DNA from: an uncultured Clostridia bacterium
GTDB lineage: Bacteria; Bacillota; Clostridia; TANB77; CAG-508
Length of the DNA: 50,179 nt
Reading direction: 5' to 3'
NCBI GenBank assembly: GCA_944388045.1
Contig: CALXHG010000013.1
Span: 1 to 50,179 of the forward strand
Part shown: in pieces, positions 31,110 through 40,366 of the stretch
Position numbering within the stretch: the stretch's first letter is position 1
How the letters are laid out: every line of letters begins with the position of its first letter
Program-made: the position numbers and the translations under genes
The notes under the pieces: model-generated
The model's database searches: none
Told to the model about the DNA's origin: nothing
The model's input: only the letters and a program-made list of their open reading frames with translations

Positions 31110-34100
31110 TTATTCTCCTTTTATTAACTTTAGTATATTGTCTATATATTTTTTATCTATAATTGGCCATTCAAAACTGTATTTTTTTAATAATTTTTTT
31201 GAATGGTCTGAATTTATTTTTATTTTACTATAATAATTTAAATCCAAGTTTTTGTCAAGTTCATTTATTATTGGACTTAATATATCAGCGTTTTTGCTAT
31301 TTAATATATCTCTAATTAACTTTTTGAACCTTTCATTTTCAATTATTTTAATATCTATATTATTTTTTTTCATAATTTCAAATATATTTTTTAATTCTAT
31401 ATAATTATCATTAAATATATGATAGATTCTATTAAAGTCATTACTATATTGCATTACTTTTATAATTGCTTCTGCAGCTTTATCTACAGGTGTAAATTCT
31501 AAATATTCATTTGATAAATAATCTGGTATAGTTTTTAATTTTAAAAAGATTTTTAATCTATTCAAATATGCATTTTCTATAATATTCTCTTGAAATTTTC
31601 CATCTTTATATCTAGGCATCAAATTTCCTATTCTTAAAATATATGCATTTACACCATTTTCTATAGCATCTAATACTTTTTTCTCTGCTTCAAATTTACT
31701 TCTAACATAAACATTTTCTAAATCTTGGTTTATATAAAAATTATTTTCATAGAATTCTATTTTTTCTTCAATTTGATTTTTATAACTTTCTCTATTTTCA
31801 AATGCATTTCCAGAAACACTTAAAGTAGAAATTTGAACTAGTTTTTTATTAAACATTTTAGCAAACTCAAGTAATTTTTCTACACTCTTTACATTTATAT
31901 TATAAAATTCCTGATAATTTCCGTAATGAGATACTTTAGCAGCTGAATTTATTATAGTATCAATTGAATTTCCTAATTTAAATAAATCTTCTTGTTTTAA
32001 TCCTAATCCATTTTCTGTCATATCTCCTTGTATTATTATAATTCTATCATTTAAATATTTATCATATTTATTATCAAAATAATAATGTAATTTATTTAAA
32101 AATTTTTCATTAACCTCAAGTCCCACTTCTTTTCTTACTAGTACATAAATTATTCCACTTTCTTCTTTTAAAAATTGTTCCATTATATGCATTCCTAAAA
32201 ATCCAGTTACACCTGTTAATAATATGTTTCCAACTGGATATTTTTCTATTTTACTAGGTATTTTCATATTATTTTCTAATATATTTTTATATTTAATATT
32301 TAAATTACTAAAATCTTGTTGATTTGTTTTAAATTCACTTTCTATTTTTTTAGATAGTTCATAAATTGTAGGATAAGAAAAAATATCTGAATAAGAAATA
32401 TTGTCTGTTATTTTCATCAATCTAATATTTAAATTCATTGCAAGGATAGAATCCCCACCAAGTTCAAAAAAATTATCTTTTATTCCAATTGGCTTAATAT
32501 TTAAAACTTCTTCCCATATTTCGACAATTTTATTTTGTAAATCTGTTTTTGGTTTTTCATATTTTACTTTTTGAGATTCTAGCATTTTATCTGGTATAGG
32601 TAATAATTTAGTATCTATTTTTCCATTTGGTGTATAAGGAAATTTTTCTATTGCTGTAAAATATGATGGAATCATATAACTAGGCAAATTTTTATTTAAA
32701 TATGTTCTTAATTCTGGTACCCTTATTCTTCTTTTAGAAATGTAATAAGCAGAAATTATTTCTCTATTTCCTATTATTTGTTTTATTACTTTAACTTTAC
32801 TTATAAATGGATATTCCATAATTCTTTTTTCTATTTCTTCTAATTCAATTCTTAATCCTCTTAATTTTATCTGATTATCCATTCTACCATAGCAAATAAG
32901 TTCTCCTGAATTATTAAATTTACATATATCTCCTGTTTTATACATTATATGATTTGGTATAAAAGGATTTTCTATAAAATTCATATTGGTTTTATTTATT
33001 TCATTATGATATCCTCTTCCAACTCCATCTCCAGATATATATAATTCCCCTTCTATTCCAATAGGCAAAATATTCAAATCTCTATCTAATACATAAACTT
33101 GCGTATTAGCTATTGGCTTTCCTATTGTTATATTTCTGTCTCTTGATACCTCTTTTATTGTTGACCAGATTGTTGTTTCTGTTGGTCCATACATATTATA
33201 TATTTTAGCCTTTGAAATTTCTTTTAATTCTACCAAAATATTCTCCGTTAAAGGTTCTCCTCCAATCAATATATCTGTTATATTTTTAAAGAAATCTAAA
33301 TTTTCCTTATCCTCTAAAATTAATGAATATCTTGCTGGAGTTGTTTGTATAATATTTACATTATTTTTAATACATAATTTATTTAATAATTTAGGTACAT
33401 TTTGTTCTTCTTCATTTGTAATTACTAAAGTTTGACCTGATGTTAATGCTCCCCACAATTCAAGGCCAAAAATATCAAAGCAAACCGTTGTAACAGAAAG
33501 CATATTTTTATTTTCATCAAAATTTATTTTTTCTTTTACACCTAAAATAAAATTATATAAATTTTTATGCATAATTTCTACGCCCTTTGGTTTTCCCGTT
33601 GAACCAGAAGTATAAATGATATAAACTAAGTCATTTGGATTATTTATATTTATTAAATTATTTTTACTATATTTACAAAGGTTAAAACTACTTTCATCTA
33701 TAATAATTTTATTTGAAAATTGAATTTGCTCTTCTAATTTTCTACTTGTTATAAGACATTTTGCATTACTATCTTCTAACATATATTTTATTCTATTTGC
33801 CGGATATTCTGGATCTATTGGTATATAACATGCCCCTGCTTTAAGAACACCTATAATAGAATATATTAGTTCAGTTGATCTAGGTAACATTATTCCTATA
33901 ATATCATTTTGTTTTATATTTAGTTCTTTTAAATATTCAGCTAATTGATTTGCCTTTTCATTTAATTCCTTATAAGTAATTTTTTTATCTTCAAAAATTA
34001 ACGCATTTTTGTTTTTATTCTTTAAAACTTGTTCTTCAAACAATGTTATAACAGTTTTATTTTTAGGATAATTTTTTTTAGTTTTATTAAATTTCTTTAT

Positions 34101-37100
34101 TATTATTTCTTTTTCTTCTTCAGAAATTATTGAAATATCTTTTATTGGAGTATTTACATCATTCATAATAATATTTAATAAATTTATATAATGTTCAAAT
34201 AATCTTTCTATAGTTTGTCTTTTAAAAAGTTCTGTACTATATTCAATATTAATTGTATGAGCCTCGGGCTTAATTTCTATGCTAAGATTAAATTTAGAAA
34301 TGTGATTATTTAATTCTATAATTTTACTTTCTTTATCATTAATTTTTATACTTCTTTCTTCTTTATTTTGATAAGTAAACATTATATCAAATAAAGGGTT
34401 TCTTGATGGATCTGTTTGAACTCCTAATTTTTTTACTAGTAAATCAAATGGATATGGTTGATATGATAAATCATCTAAAACTTGTTCCTTTATATTATCC
34501 AAAAATTCTTTGAATGTTTCATCTGAATTTATCTTTCCTCTAACAACTATATTATTTACAAACATTCCTATCATTCTTTTAGTTTCATTTATGTTTCTAT
34601 TTGCAATTGGACTTCCTAAATTAATATCTTTTTGCCCTGTATATTTATACAATAAAATAAAAAATGCTGATAAAAAGAATACATATGGAGAAACACCATT
34701 TTTCTTAGCATATTTTTCTATTCTTTTAAATTCCTTTTCATCTATTATGTTTGAAACTCTATCTCCATAATAAGATCTATTTGCTACTGTTTTATAATCA
34801 TATGGTAAATTAATTTGTTCAAAATCACAACCTTTAAATTTATTAATCCAATAACTCTCTATTTCATTAATTTTATTACTCTTTAAAAAATTATCTTCCC
34901 ATACTGAATAGTCCCTGTATTGGATTGGTAATTTTTTCAAATTATCTCCATTATAAATTCTGTTAAATTCAATAATTAAATTATTTAAACCTGTTCCATC
35001 CATAATTATATGATGAGAATCAACCAAAATTAATGTTTTTTGGTTATCAATAAAGTGAACTTCAACTCTTATTAAAAACTCATTTTCTAATTTAAATGGC
35101 TTAGAAAATTTTTCTATAATTTCTTCTATTTCTTCGCTTTTATTGTAAAATGTTGGAACTTTTATGTCTACATTTTCTATTACTTTTTGTTCAATTTCAG
35201 TTCCATTTAATACAAACTCTGTTCTTAAAATTTCATGTCTTTGGACAATTTTATTTAATGATTCTTGAATTTTGTTAATATCTAAAATTCCATCTATTAA
35301 AATGGCTCCTGGCATATTATATACTGTATTTTCTTCACTTATCATCTTACTATTATAATAAATTCTTTTTTGAGCAGATGATAATGGATAAAATTCTCTA
35401 TGTTCTATCCTTGGAATTTTTATTTCCTTACTTTCATTTTTATTTTTTAAAATATAGTCAGACATATTTTTTATTGTAAAATTAGATAATATATCTTTTA
35501 TATTTATTTGTACATTATATTTTGATAAAATTTTTGTTGATAATGTTATACCTGTTAAAGAGTCTCCTCCTAAGTCTAGTAAAGTGTCATATATACTAAT
35601 ATCTTCATAATTTAGCATATTTTTTAACATTTTTATTAATTCTTTATCAATTTCATTTCTTGGCTGTGTTATTTCTCTATTTTTATTTTTTTCATTTAGT
35701 TCTGGTAGAGCTTTTCTATCAATTTTTCCATTTGGAGTATAAGGCATTTCTTTTAATTGTATAAAATATTGTGGTATCATGTATTGTGGTAATTTTCTTA
35801 ATAAATAGTTTTTAATAATTTTCTCATTTATACCTGTTTTATTTTGCTTGTTTGCAACATAATATGCTATTAATGAACTATGATTATTTTTTAATTTAAT
35901 CTTTTGTACAACAACTTGTGAAACAAACCCACTTTGTTCTATTATTTGTTCTATCTCCCCTAATTCTACCCTATATCCTCTGATTTTTATTTGAGAATCA
36001 TCTCTTCCTAAATGAATAATTTCTCCATTGTCTTTTATATACGCTAAATCATTTGTATTATATATTCTTTCATTATTTTTAAATGGTGATTGAATAAATT
36101 TTTCATTATTTAAATCCTCTCTATTTAAATACCCTTTTGATACTCCTTCACCACCAATATATAATTCTCCTTTTATTCCAATTGGTAATAATTTTTGATT
36201 TCTATTTAATATATAGCATTTAGTATTTGCTATTGGCTTCCCTATTGTAATTATATTTTCATGTGTAACGTCTTTCATTGTTGACCATATAGTTGTTTCT
36301 GTTGGTCCATACATATTATATATTTTGGCATCTGAATTCTCTTGTATTTTGGTTAACAATCTTTTTCCAAGACTTTCTCCTCCTACTAAGATTTCGGTAA
36401 TCTTTTTCATAAAATCAATATTATTTAATTCTTCAAATATTATTGAAAATCTTGATGGTGTAGTTTGTATCATATTAACATTATTTTCTATACATAACTT
36501 ATTTAGTAAAATTGGTGAATTCTGTTCATTTTCATTTGCTATAACAAGTGTCATTCCTGTTGTTAGTGAACACCATAATTCTAGACCAAATATATCAAAA
36601 CATATAGTTGTAACTGAAACCATTGTTTTTTCTTTATTAAAATCAATATTTTGTTTCATTCCAAAAACAAAATTGTTTAAATTGTTATTAGTTATCCTTA
36701 CACCTTTTGGCTTTCCTGTTGAACCAGAAGTATATATTAAATATACAATTCTATTGTCTTGATTTGTCACTTTTGTTTTTATTATACCTGAACACTCATA
36801 ATTTATTTGTTCATTTACATTAACTAATAAACAATTTTTAAAATCATCTTTTTTTATTTTATCATCAATTAATACTACTTTTGCATTGCTATCTGCAATC
36901 ATATAATTTATTCGCTCTAACGGATATTCTGGATCTATTGGTAAATATGTAGCATCAGCTTTTAATATTGCAAAAATACCAATTACCATTTCTACAGAAC
37001 GATTTATCATAATACCAACTATATCATTTTCTTTTATATCAAATTCTTTTAATTTAAAAGCAAGTTTTGTAGATTTTTCATTTAACTCGCCATATGTTAT

Positions 37101-38531
37101 TTTTTTATTATTACATATTAAAGCAATTTTATCTGGCTCTTTTTCTGCTTCTTCTTCAAAATATTTTATAATAGGTTTAGTTTTATCATACTCTAAATCA
37201 GTTTGATTAAATTCATAAACTAATTTTTCTTTTTCTTTTGGAGTTACAATTTCTATATCTTTTATTTCTATATCATTTTTATTTAATACTTGAGATATTA
37301 TATATTCTATTCTTTTATGAAGTTTTTCTATATCACTTCCTTCATAAATCGATACCTTATAATCATATGCTATATTTAAACTTCCTGTATCATTTAAATC
37401 ATAAATTTGTATATCCATATCATCTGCACAACATCCATTAAATGTCCATTCAGATTTATATGTAATATCTGTTTCTTTTGATTGAGCCTTTGTTATTTGA
37501 TATGAAATTAGAATATTGTATAAATTAGGAATATTTTTATCTTTTTTCCTTAACTCCTCAATTAAACTTTGATATGAATATTTTTGATGTTTTAACATTC
37601 CTATTGATTCTATAGCAATATTTTTTACAAAGTCTTTAAATTCTATATCTTCACTAAATTTTATTCTTAAAGGAGCCACATTAATAAACATTCCTGCTGT
37701 ATTTTTTTCTTTAAAATTTGTTCTATTTAGAATTGGAGTTACAATAGCAAAATCATCTAAATTTGAAATTTCTGCAATATATATTGAATAAACTGCCATA
37801 AAAAAATTATATAAAGAGATTTTATTTTCTTTACAATATTCTTTTATTTTATTTACTTGTTCTTGTTCTATCTTAAATTGTTTTCTTTCTCCTATTACAC
37901 TACTTATATTTGCTTCATTCTGTTTACTTCCTGGTATTGTAGCTACTTCTGGTATTGTTTTATATTTTTCTAACCAATAATTTTTGTCTATTTTATATTT
38001 TTCACTTTTATGGTATTCTTTTTCAGATTTAATGTAATCAATATATGAGTATATTGATTTTGTTTCAATTTCTTGATTATTAATTAATTTTGAATAAGTT
38101 TTAATTATGTCATTACAAATAAGCGCTAAAGTCCACGCGTCAGAAATCAAATGGTGAATATTGAGCAAAAAGGCTCCTTTTCCATTTTCAAATTTAATGA
38201 TATAAAATTTATATAATTGTGACTCTAAATCAAATGTTTTTTTGATTGTTTTGATTCTAAATTTTTCAAATTCTTTTTCATTTGCAAGATTAATAAACTC
38301 AATATTTTCTTTATCATTTGTAAACTCTTGAAATATCTCTCCATCTTTTATCTTTAGTTTAATTTTAAAATTATCATGTTTTTGGCACACAATTCTTATA
38401 GACTTTTCTAATTTTTGAAAGTCTAATTTTTCATCAATTATTGCACTTCCAGATATTGTATTAACTGAGCTTCCCTTGTAATATTGCTCAGTTACCCAAA
38501 TAGATTTTTGAGAATTTGTTAAGTTTTCCAT
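31110..38531 (-). CDS. Two-module NRPS with terminal reductase (C-A-T-C-A-T-R)
   Basis: A 2473-residue non-ribosomal peptide synthetase. C1 about 1-430 (active site HHLISDA, 126-132); A1 455-945 (TSGSTGKPKG 601-610); T1 with S991 in LGGDS; C2 1040-1470 (HHIIMDG 1173-1179); A2 1495-1980 (TSGSTGKPKG 1641-1650); T2 with S2028 in LGGDS; thioester reductase 2100-2473 (GVTGFLG 2107-2113, Y2275-xxx-K2279). The starter C domain suggests N-acylation of the first residue. The reductase would release an aldehyde, which with a free amine cyclises to a pyrazinone. Both A domains give the same code, D-I-L-Q-L-G-M-I-W-K, by alignment to GrsA positions; I recall this as closest to Gly-type codes, with low certainty. 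A1 motif A7 reads YNTNDL instead of YxTGDL. No phosphopantetheinyl transferase or exporter is nearby. Confidence 0.95.
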   Translation of the reverse strand: MENLTNSQKSIWVTEQYYKGSSVNTISGSAIIDEKLDFQKLEKSIRIVCQKHDNFKIKLKIKDGEIFQEFTNDKENIEFINLANEKEFEKFRIKTIKKTFDLESQLYKFYIIKFENGKGAFLLNIHHLISDAWTLALICNDIIKTYSKLINNQEIETKSIYSYIDYIKSEKEYHKSEKYKIDKNYWLEKYKTIPEVATIPGSKQNEANISSVIGERKQFKIEQEQVNKIKEYCKENKISLYNFFMAVYSIYIAEISNLDDFAIVTPILNRTNFKEKNTAGMFINVAPLRIKFSEDIEFKDFVKNIAIESIGMLKHQKYSYQSLIEELRKKDKNIPNLYNILISYQITKAQSKETDITYKSEWTFNGCCADDMDIQIYDLNDTGSLNIAYDYKVSIYEGSDIEKLHKRIEYIISQVLNKNDIEIKDIEIVTPKEKEKLVYEFNQTDLEYDKTKPIIKYFEEEAEKEPDKIALICNNKKITYGELNEKSTKLAFKLKEFDIKENDIVGIMINRSVEMVIGIFAILKADATYLPIDPEYPLERINYMIADSNAKVVLIDDKIKKDDFKNCLLVNVNEQINYECSGIIKTKVTNQDNRIVYLIYTSGSTGKPKGVRITNNNLNNFVFGMKQNIDFNKEKTMVSVTTICFDIFGLELWCSLTTGMTLVIANENEQNSPILLNKLCIENNVNMIQTTPSRFSIIFEELNNIDFMKKITEILVGGESLGKRLLTKIQENSDAKIYNMYGPTETTIWSTMKDVTHENIITIGKPIANTKCYILNRNQKLLPIGIKGELYIGGEGVSKGYLNREDLNNEKFIQSPFKNNERIYNTNDLAYIKDNGEIIHLGRDDSQIKIRGYRVELGEIEQIIEQSGFVSQVVVQKIKLKNNHSSLIAYYVANKQNKTGINEKIIKNYLLRKLPQYMIPQYFIQLKEMPYTPNGKIDRKALPELNEKNKNREITQPRNEIDKELIKMLKNMLNYEDISIYDTLLDLGGDSLTGITLSTKILSKYNVQINIKDILSNFTIKNMSDYILKNKNESKEIKIPRIEHREFYPLSSAQKRIYYNSKMISEENTVYNMPGAILIDGILDINKIQESLNKIVQRHEILRTEFVLNGTEIEQKVIENVDIKVPTFYNKSEEIEEIIEKFSKPFKLENEFLIRVEVHFIDNQKTLILVDSHHIIMDGTGLNNLIIEFNRIYNGDNLKKLPIQYRDYSVWEDNFLKSNKINEIESYWINKFKGCDFEQINLPYDYKTVANRSYYGDRVSNIIDEKEFKRIEKYAKKNGVSPYVFFLSAFFILLYKYTGQKDINLGSPIANRNINETKRMIGMFVNNIVVRGKINSDETFKEFLDNIKEQVLDDLSYQPYPFDLLVKKLGVQTDPSRNPLFDIMFTYQNKEERSIKINDKESKIIELNNHISKFNLSIEIKPEAHTINIEYSTELFKRQTIERLFEHYINLLNIIMNDVNTPIKDISIISEEEKEIIIKKFNKTKKNYPKNKTVITLFEEQVLKNKNKNALIFEDKKITYKELNEKANQLAEYLKELNIKQNDIIGIMLPRSTELIYSIIGVLKAGACYIPIDPEYPANRIKYMLEDSNAKCLITSRKLEEQIQFSNKIIIDESSFNLCKYSKNNLININNPNDLVYIIYTSGSTGKPKGVEIMHKNLYNFILGVKEKINFDENKNMLSVTTVCFDIFGLELWGALTSGQTLVITNEEEQNVPKLLNKLCIKNNVNIIQTTPARYSLILEDKENLDFFKNITDILIGGEPLTENILVELKEISKAKIYNMYGPTETTIWSTIKEVSRDRNITIGKPIANTQVYVLDRDLNILPIGIEGELYISGDGVGRGYHNEINKTNMNFIENPFIPNHIMYKTGDICKFNNSGELICYGRMDNQIKLRGLRIELEEIEKRIMEYPFISKVKVIKQIIGNREIISAYYISKRRIRVPELRTYLNKNLPSYMIPSYFTAIEKFPYTPNGKIDTKLLPIPDKMLESQKVKYEKPKTDLQNKIVEIWEEVLNIKPIGIKDNFFELGGDSILAMNLNIRLMKITDNISYSDIFSYPTIYELSKKIESEFKTNQQDFSNLNIKYKNILENNMKIPSKIEKYPVGNILLTGVTGFLGMHIMEQFLKEESGIIYVLVRKEVGLEVNEKFLNKLHYYFDNKYDKYLNDRIIIIQGDMTENGLGLKQEDLFKLGNSIDTIINSAAKVSHYGNYQEFYNINVKSVEKLLEFAKMFNKKLVQISTLSVSGNAFENRESYKNQIEEKIEFYENNFYINQDLENVYVRSKFEAEKKVLDAIENGVNAYILRIGNLMPRYKDGKFQENIIENAYLNRLKIFLKLKTIPDYLSNEYLEFTPVDKAAEAIIKVMQYSNDFNRIYHIFNDNYIELKNIFEIMKKNNIDIKIIENERFKKLIRDILNSKNADILSPIINELDKNLDLNYYSKIKINSDHSKKLLKKYSFEWPIIDKKYIDNILKLIKGE

Positions 38532-38569
38532 TTTTTAACACCTTTTATTTTATAATTTTTTACCTTTTC

Positions 38570-38598
38570 ATTATAACATTATTTTACATCTTTTGCAA
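38570..38598 (-). promoter_or_regulatory. Promoter of the NRPS-kinase operon
   Basis: Minus strand TTGCAA (38598-38593), 17 bp, TATAAT (38575-38570); leader of about 30 nt with AAAGGTG ribosome site. It lies 30 bp from palindromic element B. Confidence 0.7.
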
Positions 38599-38627
38599 AT
38601 TTTTTACAAAAAAAATTATTTTTTATA

Positions 38628-38881
38628 TTACTAGATAATAAGCTTGAATAAAGAAACGATGATATTATAATATTTTAAAGTTCTCCTGTTCATTCCATTC
38701 AAAAAGAATTCATAAGGCTTTTTCATGAGCCTCTTTCACTCCGACCCTCTCGTAAACTCGAGTACCGTGAACATTCCTCATGCAAAAGCCAAATGAATTC
38801 TAATTTTCATTTCAATCAAGCGTCGAAGCTTTAAAATATTATAATATCATCGTTTCTTTATTCAAGCTCATTATCTAGTAA
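38628..38881. repeat. Nested palindromic intergenic element, copy B
   Basis: Outer arms of 53 bp each (38628-38680 with 38829-38881) are complementary at all but one position, which is G-T. Inner arms (38706-38730 with 38778-38802) pair over about 25 bp. The apical core shares CTTTCACT, CTCTCGTAAACTCGAGTACC and GAACATTC with copy A. The element begins 12 bp behind the stop of the HD gene and ends about 30 bp before the NRPS promoter. Confidence 0.85.
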
Positions 38882-38892
38882 CTTTTGTTATT

Positions 38893-39447
38893 CTATGTAT
38901 TAAAAAAATAAGTTGCTTCTAAGTCTGCTTCAAACATTAAAAGTGCAAGAGGATATTTTGTATATGCTAGCCCAATAGTTCCATATTGTTCCTTTGGCTC
39001 TGTAAAGCCCATATGCCATCTAATTGCATATTTTTCTTCACTTGTAAGCTTCATATATTCTGTAATCATCATTACAGATTTTTCACCATGACCATATGGA
39101 ATTGTATCTTCAACTGTATAATATGGTACTTTTTCCCATACTCCTAATGCATTCTTGGCATTTTTATAATCGATTTTATAAAAATTGGCCTTACAAATAT
39201 CATGTAATAAAGGAACAATTTTTAATGTATCTTCTGGTGTGTTTAAATTTATTGGTGCATTTTTTACTTTTTCTTGAAGAATTTCATATACTTTAATACT
39301 ATGTTCTACAAGTCCACCTGCATGATTTCCATGAAATCTTGTACTTGCAGGTGCAGTAAAAAAATCTGTACTTTCCATAAATTTTATTAAATCTTCTATT
39401 CCATCTCTTTTAACTGTTCTTAGTATTTTTAAAAATTCATCTTTCAT
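38893..39447 (-). CDS. HD domain hydrolase
   Basis: A 184-residue single-domain HD superfamily protein. Metal ligands are suggested by GGLVEHSIKVYEI, LLHDICKANFY (the HD pair), a middle HGEKS motif and IRWHMG. Proteins of this size often act on nucleotides or nucleic-acid ends; no substrate can be assigned. The C-terminus (ALLMFEADLEATYFF) is typical of HD hydrolases used with phage or capsule genes, but no such genes are nearby. It is separated by 55 bp from the upstream cmk gene. Ribosome site AAAGGG lies 12 nt from the ATG. Confidence 0.85.
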   Translation of the reverse strand: MKDEFLKILRTVKRDGIEDLIKFMESTDFFTAPASTRFHGNHAGGLVEHSIKVYEILQEKVKNAPINLNTPEDTLKIVPLLHDICKANFYKIDYKNAKNALGVWEKVPYYTVEDTIPYGHGEKSVMMITEYMKLTSEEKYAIRWHMGFTEPKEQYGTIGLAYTKYPLALLMFEADLEATYFFNT

Positions 39448-39502
39448 TTTTATTCAAAGCCCTTTCTTGATACTTGTTTAAATTTGATAAAATCTACTAT
39501 TT

Positions 39503-40171
39503 TTATTGCTTTTTTTGGATTATAATTTGTTTTATTTCATTTACAACTTCTTCAATTGTCATATTACTTGAATCTATATATATTGCATCTTCAGCTTTTC
39601 TTAGAGGTGCATTTTTTCTTGTACTATCTATAAAGTCTCTTTGTTTAACATTTTCTAATATTTCTTCAAATGGTATATTAATCCCATTTTCTTCATTTTG
39701 CTTAAATCTTCTTCTAGCTCTTTCTTCTGGTGTTGCATCTAAATATATTTTTACATCTGCATTCGGAAATACATTTGTTCCTATATCTCTTCCTTCCATT
39801 ATTACATCTATATTTTGTGCAATTTTTCTTTGTAATTCTACCATTTTGCTTCTTACAATATCTATTGCAGACACTTGAGATACATTTTCATTTACTTCTT
39901 TACTTCTAATTTCTAAAGAAACATCTTTATTATTTAAATAGATTTTTTGTTCATTTCCAATTCTTTTGAATTCTATTTTTATTTGTTCTAACAAATTTTT
40001 AATTTGCTCTATATCCTCTACTTTTATATTTTTTTCTAACATTGCTAATGTTACACTTCTGTACATTGCACCTGTGTCTATACTTGTTAAATTCATTTCT
40101 TCTGCTATTTTTTTTGTAATTGTACCTTTTCCGCTTCCTGCAGGACCATCAACTGCTACTATAAATCCCAT
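39503..40171 (-). CDS. cmk: Cytidylate kinase
   Basis: Phosphorylates CMP and dCMP. P-loop GPAGSGKGTITKK near residue 8, SIDTGAMYRSVT, the CMP-specific insert (about 60-105), MEGRDIGTNVFP and the lid region ATPEERARRRFKQ. 222 residues, usual. I start at the ATG at 40171 (MGFIVAVDGPAG); a TTG five codons upstream is less likely. No ribosome site lies near this ATG; the nearest strong site (GGAGGGAGG) is about 90 nt upstream, behind an AUG-UAG minimal frame. This may mean leader-mediated control, or an uncertain start. Confidence 0.94.
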   Translation of the reverse strand: MGFIVAVDGPAGSGKGTITKKIAEEMNLTSIDTGAMYRSVTLAMLEKNIKVEDIEQIKNLLEQIKIEFKRIGNEQKIYLNNKDVSLEIRSKEVNENVSQVSAIDIVRSKMVELQRKIAQNIDVIMEGRDIGTNVFPNADVKIYLDATPEERARRRFKQNEENGINIPFEEILENVKQRDFIDSTRKNAPLRKAEDAIYIDSSNMTIEEVVNEIKQIIIQKKQ

Positions 40172-40366
40172 TTTTATTTTGGGCAAAAACTTTATTTCAA
40201 ATAAAATTTTATATTGTATATTCTACATTTTTTATTTAAATTCCAAAAGTCTTTGTCCTCCCTCCTTATATAATATTTAGTTTTTTTAAGGTTACCTATA
40301 AACCTTTATAGTCAATTATATTTTTCTATTATATAATCTTGTTAATATAGTAAATTCTTACTTCTT

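Noticed and set aside
29288..38531. A larger biosynthetic cluster around the NRPS
   Set aside because: Neighbouring genes (cobW, HD hydrolase, cmk) are ordinary and lie outside the promoter-terminator unit; no PPTase, transporter or tailoring enzyme was found within the window.
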